Numbered from the stretch's first letter, positions 1-10,854 are shown. The stretch: 64,000 bases of DNA from Perognathus longimembris pacificus (GCF_023159225.1 NC_063181.1:11181606-11245605), one strand, 5' to 3'. Notes: generated by a model from the letters alone, not told the origin. Numbers and translations: made by a program.

Positions 1-2330
1 TTCTGCCTACCCATTAGCATGGGAGGTCTTTCCATCTCCTTGTGTCCTCTTTGATTTCCCTTTTTAGATTTTTATAATTCTCATTAAATAGGTCCTTCAC
101 GTCTTTAGTTAGGTTAATCCCTAGGTAATTTATTCTTTTTTTTAGCTATTTTAAATGGTATTATTTCCATAATTTCCTTTTCTGCTTGTACATTGCTGGT
201 GTACAGAAAAGCTGCTGACTTTTGTGGATTGATTTTTTTATCCTGCTACTTTGCCAAAATGGTTTATTAGGTCTAGGAGTTTGGGGACTGATTTTTATAT
301 CCTTCAGATATAAGATCATGTCATCTGCAAATAGGGATAGTTTGAGTTCTTCTTTGCCAATGTGGATCCCTTTGATGTCCTCCTCTTGCCTTATTGCTAT
401 GGCTAGGGATTCCAGCACTATGTTGAATAGAAGTGGGGAGAGTGGGCATCCTTGTCTTGTTCCTGAGTTTAGGGGAAATGGTTTTAGTTTCTCCCCATTT
501 AATATGATATTAGCAGTTGGTCTGTTGTATATGGCTTTCATTGTTTTAAAGAATGTCCCCTCTATTCCTGTTCTTTCCAGGGCTTTTAGCATGTTGTATT
601 TTGTCAAAGGCTTTTGGGGCATCGGCTGAGATGATGATGTGGTTCTTGGTCTTAGCTCTGTTGATGTGGTGAATTATGTTTATTGATTTACGGATGTTGA
701 ACCATCCTTGCATCTGTGGGATAAAGCCTACTTGATCATGATGTATAATTTTCTTGATCAGTTTCTGGATCCTGTTAGCTAATATTTTGTTGAGGAGCTT
801 TGCATCTGTGTTCATTAATGATATTGGTCTGTAATTTTTTTTTTGGTTGGGTCTTTGCCTAGTTTGGGGATGAGTATAATATTAGCTTTATAGAATGAGT
901 TTGGGATTTCTCCCTCTGTTTCTGTTTCATGGAAGAGTTTGACGAGTATTGGTATTAGCTCTTCACTGAAGGTTTTATAGAATTCATTGGTGAATCCATC
1001 CGGGCCTGGGCTTTTCTTTGTTGGGAGGCTTGTTTGGTTTATTTAGTAGATTTATTTCTTTTTGATTCAGTTTGGGCAGTTTATACTTCTCTAAGAATTG
1101 ATCTATTCCTGTAAAATTTTTGTTCTTTAGTGATTAGAGGTTCTGGAAGTATTTCCTTATGATTGTTTGAATATCCTGTGTATTTGTTGTCCGGTGGAGT
1201 CCCTGATCTTATGGGTATGAGTCTCTTCTCTTCTTTTTTTTTGTAAATCTTGCAAGGGGTCTGTCAATTTTATTTATTTTCTCAAAGAACCAGCTTTTAG
1301 TTTTATTTATTTGTTGAATGATCTTTCTATTCTCAATCAGATTTATCTCTTTTTTAAGCTTTGGGATCTCTCTCCTCCTAGTAGTTTTAGATTCAATTTT
1401 TTCTTGTTTCTCCAGACGTTTTAGCTGCATCATGAGGTTATTTACCTGTTCTGTTTCCATTCTTTTAATGTGTGTGCTGAGGGCAATGATCTTGCCCCTC
1501 AGCACTGCCTTAGCTATATCCCATAGGTTTCTTTGTGATGTATTTTCATTGTCGTTGTGGCTTATGAATTTGTTAATTTTGTCCTTAATTTGCTCTGTGA
1601 CCCAAGTGTTAGATAACAGTGAGGGGTTTAGCCTCCAAGAATTTATGTAGTCTCTGTGGTATCCTTTGTTATTGAGGGTTACCTTGATTCCACTGTGATC
1701 AGATAAAATACATGGGATAATGTCAATAGTCTTGTATTTGCTGAGGTTCTTTGTGTGGACTATGACATGATCTATTTTGGAGTATGTTCCATGGGCTGCT
1801 GAGAAGAATGTGTATTGGGTCGCTGTAGGGTGAAAAACTCTGTACGAATCTGTCAGATCCATGTGGAATATGGTGTTATTTGGCTCCCTTGCTAATCCTC
1901 TGTGTGTTGGATCTGTCTCTTGGAGACAGTGGAGTATTAAAATCTCCCACTATAATTGTATTTGTGTCTATCTTGTTCTGTAGTTCTGAAAGAATTTATT
2001 TGACATATTTAAGGCCTCTTTTGTTCTGTGAGTATAAATTTTTCACCGTGATATCTTGATTCTGGATTTTTCCTTGTATTAAAATGTAGTGACCTTGTCT
2101 TTTTGAGTTGATTTTAATGAGAAGTCTAGCTTGTCTGAAATCAGGATGGCTACTCCTGCCGTTTTGGTAGGTGCGTTTGCTTGGAAGATCTTGCTCCATC
2201 CTTTCATTCGGAGCCTGTGTTTGTCCCTTGCTGTAAGATGGGTCTCTTGAAGACAACAGATCATGGATAAGAGTGTTGTTTTCCCTTTCATTTTCCTGTT
2301 AGGCTGTTTTTCCTCTCTTTTTTTTCTTGT
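1..2330 (-). pseudogene. L1 ORF2p endonuclease-reverse transcriptase, broken, runs off left edge
   Basis: ORF2p nicks target DNA and reverse transcribes L1 RNA. Endonuclease motifs are visible as QETH (about 2238-2249), GDFN (1936-1947) and SDHS (1693-1703). The reverse transcriptase region shows HHDQVGFIP and KAFDKIQ (546-815), [15 protein letters not shown], and the catalytic FADD at about 320-331. Damage is extensive: a frameshift near 2100, a stop just after the GDFN block near 1888, and breaks around 1200, 600 and 270. The first ~45 residues expected before QETH, with the NGLN-like catalytic asparagine block, are absent, because only ~75 bases separate the ORF1 stop from this motif. The C-terminal third lies outside the window. 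Confidence 0.95.
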
Positions 2331-2332
2331 CT

Positions 2333-3620
2333 TTATTGAGCTGCTCTTTCTGTTGGGCTCTGGCTATTGTAGTTTCTTTCTGTTTCTGTCTGGGGGTCCT
2401 GTACGTTTTCTGTTGGGTGGGGTTGCCCTCTTAGAATTCGCTGTAAGGCTGGCTTTTTATTCACATAATCCTTTAGTTCCTCTTTGCTATGGGAGGATCT
2501 GGTTTTTCCCTCAAAGGTAAATTCTAATTTTGCTGGGTATCTAATTCTGGGTTGGCAGTTGTTGGCCTGTATGACTTGGATTGTGTTCTTCCAGGCTCTT
2601 CGTGCGTTGCAAGTTTGTGTGGAGGGATCTGCTGTGATTATGATCTTTTTTCCATTGTAATGTAGTTCTTTCTCCGTTTGGGCTGCATTCAAAATTTGCT
2701 TCTTACTGTTGAGATCTGAGGCCTGATTATAACATGTCTGGTGGAGGATCTTGTAGGGTCCAGTCTGCCAGGTGACCTATATGCTTCTGTTATTTGGGTG
2801 AGGTTGTCCCTTTTGAGATTGGGGAATAATTCAATTGAATATGTGTTGTATACCTCTGCTCTGGTAATCCTCTCCTTCATCTATTTTGATTATATGCAGA
2901 TTATATCTCTTCTCCCTGTCCACTATCTCCTGGATTAGTCTGCCCTGGAGTTTGAAAATTTCTTGGAGTGCGGTAATCTTCTGGTCCTTATCAGCTGAAT
3001 CATCATACAAAAGAGAGACTTGGGATTCAAGATGATCAATTTTTTGTGATGTGGCTTCAAGTGTGGTTTGCATTGAGGTGAGTGAGCTGTTTATGGTTGC
3101 CAGATCAGCTCTCATTGTGGTAATTTCATCTTTTAATGAGTTGTGTTTTGAATCTATTTTTTCATGCATTTCGTTTCTCAGGATCTTAAGGTCTTCTTTA
3201 ATGGAAGAGTAGACTGTATCCATTTTTGCTTCCATTTCTTTCTTGACTTCCTGAAGGTCTTTCGAAACTTCCATTCTAAACTCCTGGATTTGTTTTCTTG
3301 AATTCGTTCCTGAGGCTTTCCATCATTTCTGCTATCTTAGCCTCAGTTGTTTTTTTACTCTCCATCTCCTCTTCAGTCGTTCTACTTTTTGGAGCTGGCC
3401 AGTTGGCTTGACCTTTCATAAAATTTGTAATATTTATTTGTGTTTTATGCATCTGGAGTTTTTGTACTTTCAGGGGCCTGTGGGTGGTGGCCTTGGCTTG
3501 GCTTTGAGCTGGTTCCCGCTGGTCCGTCAGTGAGGACTTGTTTGTATCCTGAGTTTGGCTGTTGAACCTTACTTCCCTATGGGTGAGTGTGACTGTCTCG
3601 GTTGTTGCCAAGGCAGTCAC
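2333..3620 (-). pseudogene. L1 ORF1p, frameshifted
   Basis: ORF1p is the RNA-binding chaperone that coats L1 RNA. The remnant starts at the first methionine after the 5' UTR and is spread over three frames. The N-terminal part is 3276-3620. A heptad-rich, charged coiled coil occupies 2831-3274. An RRM-like part with FPNL and RHVIIR motifs occupies 2689-2880. The C-terminal domain with ARRAW and QPRIRYPAKLEF occupies 2333-2692 and ends at a stop. Frameshifts lie near 3290, near 2850 and near 2690. The full span, about 1.29 kb, would be longer than human ORF1p (338 aa), mostly through the N-terminal segment. The family is certain; the exact original start is not. Confidence 0.9.
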
Positions 3621-3825
3621 CCTTACCGCAGTTAAGGGTAGGTAGGTTCTGTGGCTTTCTCTGCAGGACCTTGCTCTGCCATTGTGTTGTGCTGACCCTT
3701 GTGGGCCCCTGTTGGGGGTTTGTGGGTTGCTGATTCAGCGTAGCGTGGAGACTTTTCTCTTCTTTGATTCTTTCCCGGCTAGTTTCTGTGGGTCAAGAAA
3801 GCTCACCTCTCAGATTGAGAATTGC

Positions 3826-4020
3826 CGCTGAGGGGCAGCTCGCCCACCTGTGTAGAGTGTTCCTGTTAGAGCAGGTGTTGCTGTTGAGGGGTGGCCCACC
3901 CACCTGTGCGGAGTGCACCTATCAGAGCGAGCGCTGCCGCTGGGGGGTCCTGCCCACCTGTGCAGAGTGCACCTATGAGAGTGGGCCTTGCTGTTGAGGG
4001 GCAGCTTGCTCACTTGTGCA
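3826..4020 (-). repeat. ~55-bp tandem repeats in L1 5' UTR
   Basis: About three and a half imperfect copies of a unit of 54-56 bp are visible. On the plus strand each begins with a variant of GAGGGGCAGCTCGCCCACCTG, near 3830, 3886, 3942 and 3996, followed by GTG(C/T)(A/G)GAGTG. Tandem promoter units are known from other rodent L1 families, where they are usually about 200 bp. These are much shorter and lie next to ORF1 rather than at the 5' end. Confidence 0.8.
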
Positions 4021-5222
4021 CCCACGGGGGTGGGGGTGGGGGTGGGTTCGAGATCCTCCTGCTGGAGAGCTAGCACACTGACCCACACTGGCCCTCTGGG
4101 GGGCACGTGCGTGTGCGCTCTTGTGCTTCTTTTGGGGGTGTGCTGCCCCAGATTGTTGGAGGGTGCTTGTGCCCTCTCGCGAGTCTGCTGTGGGGGGCGG
4201 TAGGCGTGGACCCCAGCAGGTTCAGGTGTCTGGGCGCGGGTTGGTGCCCACAGACTCTCTGCACCTTGGCGGTGAAGGGGGGGGGCGTGTGCTTGGGCCC
4301 AGGTGTCCCTGCTGGGCTGGTGTTGCACACCAGCAAGCCTGTGACTGTTGTTCAAAAGGTCCGCGTGGACCAGGGCACCTCAGGTGGCATTCAAATGCCT
4401 ACCGGTCCCTGGGTCCTTGCTGGGGGTGGGGCTGGTGCAGACAGATTCAGGCTCCCCAGCTGGGGCTTTGGGGGACGCTGGCCTAAGGTGTCTCCCAGGC
4501 ACTTTGTTGGGTGCTGCTCCTCTGCTGCTGGCTCCTGTGTCATCCCTAGAGCCTCCAGATTTGGGGCTCTTTGCTCCCTCAGGGGAGGGAGGGGGAGGGA
4601 GGGAGCTCTAGCTTCTTTGTCCCCTTATGATGAGCTCTACATTAGGTTTGGGTCTCTGCCAGAGCTGGTCTCCCATTGTGGGGTGGGGATGGGGTAATGG
4701 GGAACTTACTGGTCCTGGATTGTGTGTGTGTCCTGCGCTGCTGTGGGCTTTTCCAGGCTGGGTTGTGGCGATCGTTTGGCAGCAGCAGCAGCCCCAGCTC
4801 TCCACATCCACGGTGCCTGGCTCCCTTGCTGTTGTCTGGTCCTGGCCTTTCGGTCCCACGCTGCTGTCTTGGTCAGGTCTGCGCTCCGTCTGGGGCCCGT
4901 GGAGCTCCTGCTGTCTGGTCTCTGCACTCGCCGTGGGACTTGTCTGCTGTTGCTTCTGTGGTCGCTGATGGTCTGCAGTCCCATTTACGGGCCAGGGCCG
5001 CTTTCCCAGCTTGGCCCTGTTCTGGTCAGGGTAGGGAGGGTACCCTGGAGATTTTCCGCCTCTGTGCAGGTTATATGCTTTTCTTTGTTCTTTTTCATTT
5101 CCTGTGTTTCTCTGTTTGATCTGGTTGTTGGGTTTGTTGGTCTCTTGATAGGGCGTTGGGTGCTGGAGTTCCCAGCTCACTATTTGGTTGGAGCGATTTG
5201 GGGTGCCTCCCTATTGTGACGG

Positions 5223-5231
5223 CGCCATCTT
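5223..5231 (-). promoter_or_regulatory. YY1-type site at L1 5' terminus
   Basis: The minus strand reads AAGATGGCG, the reverse of the YY1 core CCATCTT. It sits within about 10 bases of the L1 5' end. Human L1 carries a YY1 site at the same place, where it helps fix the transcription start. Binding here is inferred from sequence and position only. Confidence 0.65.
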
Positions 5232-5366
5232 CTTTAGTGTTAATGTTTCAGTAAAATTATTATAAATTCCATTATTTTCAGCACACTCAAAATGATTGAA
5301 TTACATTATTTTCTGTTTCTCAAATGTCTGATAGAAGGGACTGACAAGGAGTTGCTGTTTTACATT

Positions 5367-5626
5367 CTTTTTGTTGTTGTTGTTGTTGTTGTTTTTCCAG
5401 TCCTGGGTCTTGAACTCTGGGCCTAGGTACTGACCCTGAGCCTCTCTGTGTTCATGACTAGTGCTCCACTACTTGATCCACAGTGCCACTTCTGGATTTT
5501 TCTGGATAGTTTACTGGAGATAAGAATCTCATGGACTTTCTTGCCCAGGCTGGCTTTGAACCATGATCCTCAGGTCTCAGCCTCCTGAGTAGCTAGGATG
5601 ACAGGTGTGAGCCACTGGTGCCAAGC
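5367..5626 (-). mobile_element. B1-headed SINE with Geo-type right half (B1-Geo)
   Basis: On the minus strand it begins with a 7SL-derived B1 head (GGCTCACACCTGT, then AGCTACTCAGGAGGCTGAG, then GCCAGCCTGGGC). It continues into a right half with GAAGTGGCACTGTGG and ATCAAGTAGTGGAGCACTAG, the same unit that ends the IDL-Geo SINEs here. The 3' tail has become (CAA)n, seen as (TTG)n at 5367-5396. A short flanking match TGTTTTA may be a decayed duplication. Divergence suggests moderate age. Confidence 0.8.
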
Positions 5627-6829
5627 TTGTTTTAAGAAAAAGTGACTAGCACATATCTAAACTAGAACTAACATTTACTCAACTACTCATCTTTTATTCA
5701 CCATCCTGTATCCTTTGTGCAGTAGCTGACCTGTTTTATAGAAGGAAGGTAGCTATTTTTGTTACACATAAAACTGACTTAATTCTACTCAGGTGTTTTA
5801 AATGAACTAGAATGTTAAGAAGATAAGGATTTCTTTTTAAGTTTCTTGTTTATTTAGGAGGTATGGGGATAAGGTATTCCCTCACATATTTTACAAGGAA
5901 TTGAAAAAGTGGTTGAGAATTTGACTCTTTAAAAGAAATTATGAAAATGATGGTTACTATGCTTAAAGTATAGTTAATATCACACATGATTTGTCACAAC
6001 TAAATGTGTCCCCAGCACAGGATATTTACCAAGTAGGTATTTTGGACACAGAAATATCATAAAAATAGGAAAAAAAAACTTGGATGCTTTCTGACATAAA
6101 CATAACTTGAAAATGAACACAAATATTTGAATAATTTAACACTGTCAAAATGATTTCCATAAAAACCACTAATATTTCTATTATAGTCAATGCCATTAAA
6201 TACACAGTGCCTAATTAACTCTAGATTTTGTCACTGGGATTTCCTTTTAATTTCGTTTGATGGCCTGTGAGACTCGAGCCATAATATTTTAATAGCAGAA
6301 AGATCGTTTGAAATAATGAGACAATTCCCACTCTATGTTTTATGCTACGAATCCCCAAATCTATGTAATACTACTAGGCACTAAGAGGTAGGTATTAAAA
6401 GATAATCAGATCTTTCAAATATACATTGCAAAATACTTTTTTGGATATCTCATAGAGACACAAGTGCTAGCAAGTCCAGCTTCATAAAACTGGCTCTGTG
6501 TTAGCCAGGAGGGCTTGCTGTGGCCAGTCAATTCTCATGAATGCATGTCATGGCTCCTGTAGTTCTCAGAAGAGAGACTAATTACATTGATCACATGGTG
6601 ACCAACAAAGACATAATAAAATATTGTTACAGCATTCTTCCGGGATTGCACTTCTTTTGATTTTTCTTTCTTAAGTCCATGTATGCAATCTTTTCAAATA
6701 AAGTTTACCCATCATTTATAGATATCTTACAAATGACTAAATAGAGAACCACTTAATCTTGGTGATATCACCATCGTTATCCTAGTTGTTATTTACTATG
6801 ACAACTGGTATGACAACTCGTTTAAGTGT
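5627..6829. other. Unique AT-rich DNA, no gene seen
   Basis: No open frame above 60 codons, no recognisable repeat and no RNA gene. It separates the B1-Geo SINE from a MIR relic. Confidence 0.6.
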
Positions 6830-6955
6830 TTCCTAGTGTAAACCTATGAGATATCTGTCAATGTCCTCATTCTGGAGACCCAAACTAAAGCTTAGCAGGA
6901 TCAGATACTTTTCCCAAGGCCATACTCCTGTCCTGTGGGCATTAAAGCCCTAGAT
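6830..6955 (-). repeat. MIR SINE relic
   Basis: The plus strand resembles the antisense of the MIR core and tail: a CTCATTCTGGAGACCCAAACT block followed by AAGCTTAGCAGGATCAGATAC and TTTTCCCAAGGCCA. It is ancient and diverged. An IDL-Geo SINE inserted at its right end. Confidence 0.5.
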
Positions 6956-7155
6956 GGGCTGGGAATGTGGCCTAGTGGTAGAGTGCTTGCCTAGCATGCA
7001 TAAAACTCTGGGTTCGATTCCTCAGCACCACATATACAGAAAAAGCCAGAAGTGGTGCTGTGGCTCAAGTGGTAGAGTGCTAGCCTTGAGCATAAAGAAG
7101 CCAGGGACAGTGCTCACACTCTGAGTTCAAGCCCGAGGACTACCCCCCCCAAATA
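6956..7155 (+). mobile_element. IDL-Geo dimeric SINE
   Basis: The left monomer is a tRNA-Ala-derived ID-like unit with polymerase III A box TGGCCTAGTGG (6968-6978) and a perfect B box GGTTCGATTCC (about 7011-7021). A linker CACCACATATACAGAAAAAG leads to the right Geo monomer with GTGGCTCAAGTGGTAGAGTG. The tail has decayed to a C-run and AC repeats. Such SINEs depend on L1 ORF2p for mobility. Confidence 0.9.
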
Positions 7156-7160
7156 TGTAC

Positions 7161-7165
7161 ACACA

Positions 7166-7207
<42 letters not shown>
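7161..7207. repeat. (AC)n/(GT)n microsatellite
   Basis: Four AC units are followed by about twenty GT units. It directly abuts the IDL-Geo tail and probably grew from it. The AC-to-GT switch makes a short inverted repeat. Confidence 0.95.
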
Positions 7208-7208
<1 letters not shown>

Positions 7209-7275
7209 TAGCAATGGAGCACAGGGAAAAAGCAGATGATTGTGAGTCTAATTAGTAGTTTCCAAAGGTGCATCA

Positions 7276-7478
7276 TTTTTTTTTTTTTGCCAGTTCTGGG
7301 GTTTCAAATCAAGGCTTGGGCAGTCTCCCTGAACTTCTTTTGCTCAAAGCTAACACTCTACCTATTGAACGACAGAGCCACTTCAAGCCTTTCCTGTTTA
7401 TTTGGTACTGAGAAACTGAACCCAGGGCTTCATGCATGCAAGGCAAGCACTCTACCACCAAGTCACATTCCCAATCCT
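7276..7478 (-). mobile_element. IDL-Geo dimeric SINE
   Basis: Reverse-complement copy with its poly(A) tail visible as T12 at the left. The minus strand reads TGGTAGAGTGCTTGCC and CCCTGGGTTCAG in the ID-like half, then GTAGAGTGTTAGC in the Geo half. It is more diverged than the copy at 59.7 kb. GCATCA on both sides (7270-7275, 7482-7487) may be part of the target-site duplication. Confidence 0.85.
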
Positions 7479-7487
7479 GCAGCATCA

Positions 7488-7854
7488 ATCATACTGTAAA
7501 AAAATACTAAAGCTGTTAAAACAACAACTTGTAACCTAACAAATGTAGATTACCAAATATTACTCGAATATTAGTGGAAAACAAGATTAATGGCATTTTT
7601 CTGGAGTTATAAACAATAATGCATACCCAGCAAATGTGACTATGTCTCCCACAAAGCAGATTAAAATGTATTTTTCTCACTGAAGCATCTAACCCTCTAC
7701 TAACACGTAACCATTTTGCTGAATCAGGAACACAGGATTTGCTAAAAGACCAAGCTTTAAAGAAATGCAATGCCTCCTCTGCAATTCTTATTAACTAGGC
7801 CTTTCAAAAAGTTCAAATAAAAACTACAATTCAAGTTAATATTCACATGTATAT
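7488..7854. other. Unique DNA, no gene seen
   Basis: An 84-codon antisense frame (7516-7770) has no recognisable homology or motif and is probably chance. Nothing else is visible. Confidence 0.55.
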
Positions 7855-8012
7855 GTGGAAATGGAGCTTGAACATGCAAGGATAAGTGGGGTTGGGAGAA
7901 ATGGGGGAGCATTACAAAAGGGGTAACAGTGATTGAGATGCATTGTTCTTATAAACTGATATGTGGAATTGAAACACTTTTGGACAACCATTTAAAGATA
8001 ATAAAAATTACA
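7855..8012 (+). mobile_element. Old L1 3' UTR end
   Basis: The segment follows the order of the younger L1 tails in this window: a G-rich stretch (GAGAAATGGGGGAG), then GGGGTAACAGTG, then AACTGATATGTGGAATTGAAAC, ending near ATAATAAAAATT. It is diverged, so the subfamily cannot be named. Assignment comes from alignment by eye to the tails at 37.1 and 50.1 kb. Confidence 0.55.
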
Positions 8013-9239
8013 ATTACATGAAAACAACCAGGCAGGAATCGATGCAGAAGTGAGGCCACATAGATCTATTACACATTGCCAGCTGAGGTCGGCAGGAATA
8101 AAGCACTCTAATGGGGTTGGAAACAGTGAGAGATGAGGACTGTGGTTCTGTATGCACTATACCTTTCCACAGGGGCGGTGAGCCAAGCAACCTCGGCAGA
8201 CCAAGACCCCCAACAATGGCATTGTATGCAGAATCTACCCAATGGCAGAAATGCAAAACAGCCCCAACTCCATCTATCATTCAGCTAGTAACCTGAGGAG
8301 ACTTACAAGCACACATGTGAAGAAAAAATAGGGACAAAGAGCTCTCTATTGCTGAGAGAAGAGACCACTGCCCAGCATCTTAAACAACTCAAACAAGAAG
8401 AGAAAATGTACTTATTCAGCATCCTGTTTCTCAAAGTCCACCCTCTGCCCTATCTTCGGTGAGGTATTCAGGTTGCATGCATGTGCTAAGAACATTTTAT
8501 GATTCAGAGAGAAGCCTTGCATTGTTGTGTCCCTAACCAACATGAGGAAGGAGAATGTTAAATTTTTAATAGAAAAATGCTGGAAAAGAAATTGTCTTGA
8601 GAGTTGATTTATGTCTAAAACCTTACCTGTGTGGGTGAAATGATAAAAAATAATTTATCTCGAAATAGAAGTTGACTCATGAAGAATTGAAGAAAGCTCT
8701 CCTATACTGTTATTTCTTTGATCATTTAAAACAACTTGTTAAAGGCTGCTGAATCAGATCCTCCTCCTGGCATAGACTAAATAAAACAGGGTAAGAATGC
8801 TTCTTGTATTTTTGTTTAGAAACTAGAATTGGATTTGACAGTTCCTAGGAAACAAAAGACTAACTTTTGCACAGTTTTGAGAGTATAATTTTGACATACA
8901 GAAAAAAGTTGAGGGTTTATAACTGTTATAGACACCTGCCATTTAGTTAGTAAATGTATCTACAAAGTTGAAGACACTGATTAGGACTATTATATAAGCA
9001 TCATTTACGGGCTTGTTTACTTCTTGAGTTCAGTTTCAGTGTAGAGAAAGCTTTACTGGCAAACCTGATCATTACTGGAATGTTTACTTTCAAAGAGAAC
9101 CAGGTATGTTTGAATTCCTTCCTAACTTTATCTTTTAATGATAATCCTGTAGGTGCATATAATGTATAATGATCAAATTAGACTAATGAATATTTACAGG
9201 CATTCATCATTTCTTCATACTGGGAACTTTTGAGCTCCT
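8013..9239. other. Unique DNA, no gene seen
   Basis: Opposed frames of 88 and 61 codons overlap at 8014-8296 with no motif I recognise. The rest is AT-rich without clear repeats. I see no exon-like structure. Confidence 0.55.
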
Positions 9240-9620
9240 TCTTCATAGCTTTTAATCAAATATATTGTTACAAAGTTTTATCATCTTACTGTGATACAGA
9301 GCAATAGAATTTATTCTTCCTATGAAATGATACCAGGGCAGGGCATATCCACTTATCTCCCCTCATTTCCCCTTACCACAATGCTTCCTAATGACTTCCC
9401 ATCACTGTGCTGTTCCCTACTTCAGTCAAATCAAATATTTTGTCTTACATCTGTGAGCAACAATGTTTGTCTTTTTGTACCTGGCTAATTTCACTTCATG
9501 GAATGCCTTCCTATGTACTCATATTGCTACAAATGGCAAGATCTCAATATTTTTTCTCCTGCCCGGATATTTTATCGTGTCCCTATCCTGGATTTCCTCT
9601 ATCATTTGATTAAGCTACCT
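9240..9620 (-). mobile_element. Ancient L1 fragment (L1M-like)
   Basis: The plus strand has the familiar antisense pattern of ancient mammalian L1 3' regions: TGTTTGTCTTTTTGTACCTGG, then CTAATTTCACTTCATGGAATG, then CTACAAATGGCAAGATCTC. It has lost coding capacity. Boundaries are approximate. Confidence 0.65.
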
Positions 9621-10539
9621 TAGCTATTTGCAAATTGAGCAAGCAAATTAACATGTGTCTGTTCTATTTCTAACAAGAACGTTAGACATTCCTTAACGCT
9701 GTCCCCAAGATGCTTACTTACTTCCAACATGGCGACTTAACAGTAAACATTACAAGATTTAATGGAAAATGTACAAGGCCTTGAATTCTTAAAAAACAAA
9801 CAAACAATTTCCCTGTTTTTTTATTAACATATGCTAACAACCTAGAATATTTTCCTTGTTTAATCCTTAGGTTGTTAAACAAAGATATTTCAATTCAAGT
9901 ATCAGTTTATGAGCACAGTGCATCTTGATCAAGGACCTAGATTCTTTTCTAGGAGATGAACCTATCTATCTTTGTATAGGGACTATGTAACAACACTCAA
10001 ACATGTGAAAATCTTAATAAGACCTACAAAAGCCTGGGTATGACCTCTGCACATTTAATAATTTTTCTATCTACTGTCTGTCAGGGCTTGGACTGTGGTC
10101 ACTGCCATGACTTCTGAACAGAACTGCTGGCAGATGGAATGCAGAGATCATTTGATAAGATACTGTGGCATCCCACCTGCCTTTTAGATTGCCAGAATCC
10201 CCTCAGTACAGAAATGAGATTAATTTTTATGTGTTTTCCAAAAAAAATGAGGACTATTTTAACTTCTTTGAGATCATTTAATGAATAGCTGATAACACAA
10301 GGAAATTAACTACCTAGCCATTAAAATATATGAAAATATGCAAAAGCTTCCTCAGGGTTGTTTTTAAAATTTTTTTATTTTCTTAGGATTATTAATGAGA
10401 TTTTTGCTCAGCCTAGTGATTCACTTCTCCTCCTGTCCCTCAAAAATGTACTCAGGCAGAGCTACTGGGCTTTGGTGATTTTTGTACAGCAAAAATGTTA
10501 CTGACTCTTTAAGTGGTAACTCCTACTTTTGACAATCTC
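9621..10539. other. Mostly unique DNA, one faint L1-like patch
   Basis: TGAGCACAGTGCATCTTGATCA near 9911-9932 recalls the antisense tail of the old L1 near 11.9 kb, so 9850-9960 may be a relic. No gene or sizeable open frame is seen. Confidence 0.45.
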
Positions 10540-10700
10540 TTTCTTTGGAAGGCTAAGAAATAGAGACCAAGTAACTTATCCTTCAGTACCTCAGTTTCCC
10601 CTTAGGACAAGGGAGATAATATGAGTGAGCAATCTGTCCTAATTGTTGGAGACAGTGAATGATGTAATTTATGTACATCCTTAGCAGGGGTATGTGGAAA
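10540..10700 (+). repeat. MIR SINE relic
   Basis: AGTAACTTATCC, TACCTCAGTTTCCCCTTAGG and GGGAGATAATATGAGTGAG follow the order of the conserved MIR 3' half. It is ancient and non-coding. Confidence 0.55.
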
Positions 10701-10854
10701 TGCTTGCTGTAGTTTCTGTTGTGGTAGTGATTTTTATTTTGTCGTTAGCAAAAATGTAATGAAATGATAGTATTTAGCACCAGAACAATGTAGCATATGC
10801 TGAAATTGAGTCTACATGTTGAGCGTGGGTTTGTTTTCTCTCTGAGAAACACCT

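Larger units (their letters stand above)
1..5233 (-). mobile_element. LINE-1 element, 5' two-thirds, with intact 5' end
   Basis: Read on the minus strand, this is an autonomous non-LTR retrotransposon in the order 5' UTR, ORF1, ORF2. The rightmost bases carry an AAGATGGCG 5' terminus typical of full-length mammalian L1, so the copy was not 5' truncated on insertion. The element continues past the left edge, so its 3' UTR, poly(A) tail and target-site duplication cannot be seen here. Both reading frames are broken, so this copy cannot now encode its machinery. Family assignment rests on ORF1p C-terminal motifs and on ORF2p endonuclease and reverse transcriptase motifs described separately. Confidence 0.95.
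3621..5233 (-). promoter_or_regulatory. L1 5' UTR / internal promoter region
   Basis: About 1.6 kb of GC- and CpG-richer DNA lies between the L1 5' end and the first ORF1 methionine, in clear contrast to the AT-rich flanks. In L1 this region holds the internal RNA polymerase II promoter. It contains ~55-bp tandem repeats next to ORF1, G-runs around 4020-4050 and 4270-4285, and a YY1-type site at the extreme 5' end. Several long open frames cross it on both strands (for example 4107-4697 and 4722-5219 plus, 4608-5180 minus). I recognise none of these proteins and they may simply follow from the high GC content. Confidence 0.8.

Noticed and set aside
3826..4020. CRISPR-like direct repeats
   Set aside because: The units are contiguous without unique spacers, lie inside an L1 5' UTR, and the DNA is mammalian.
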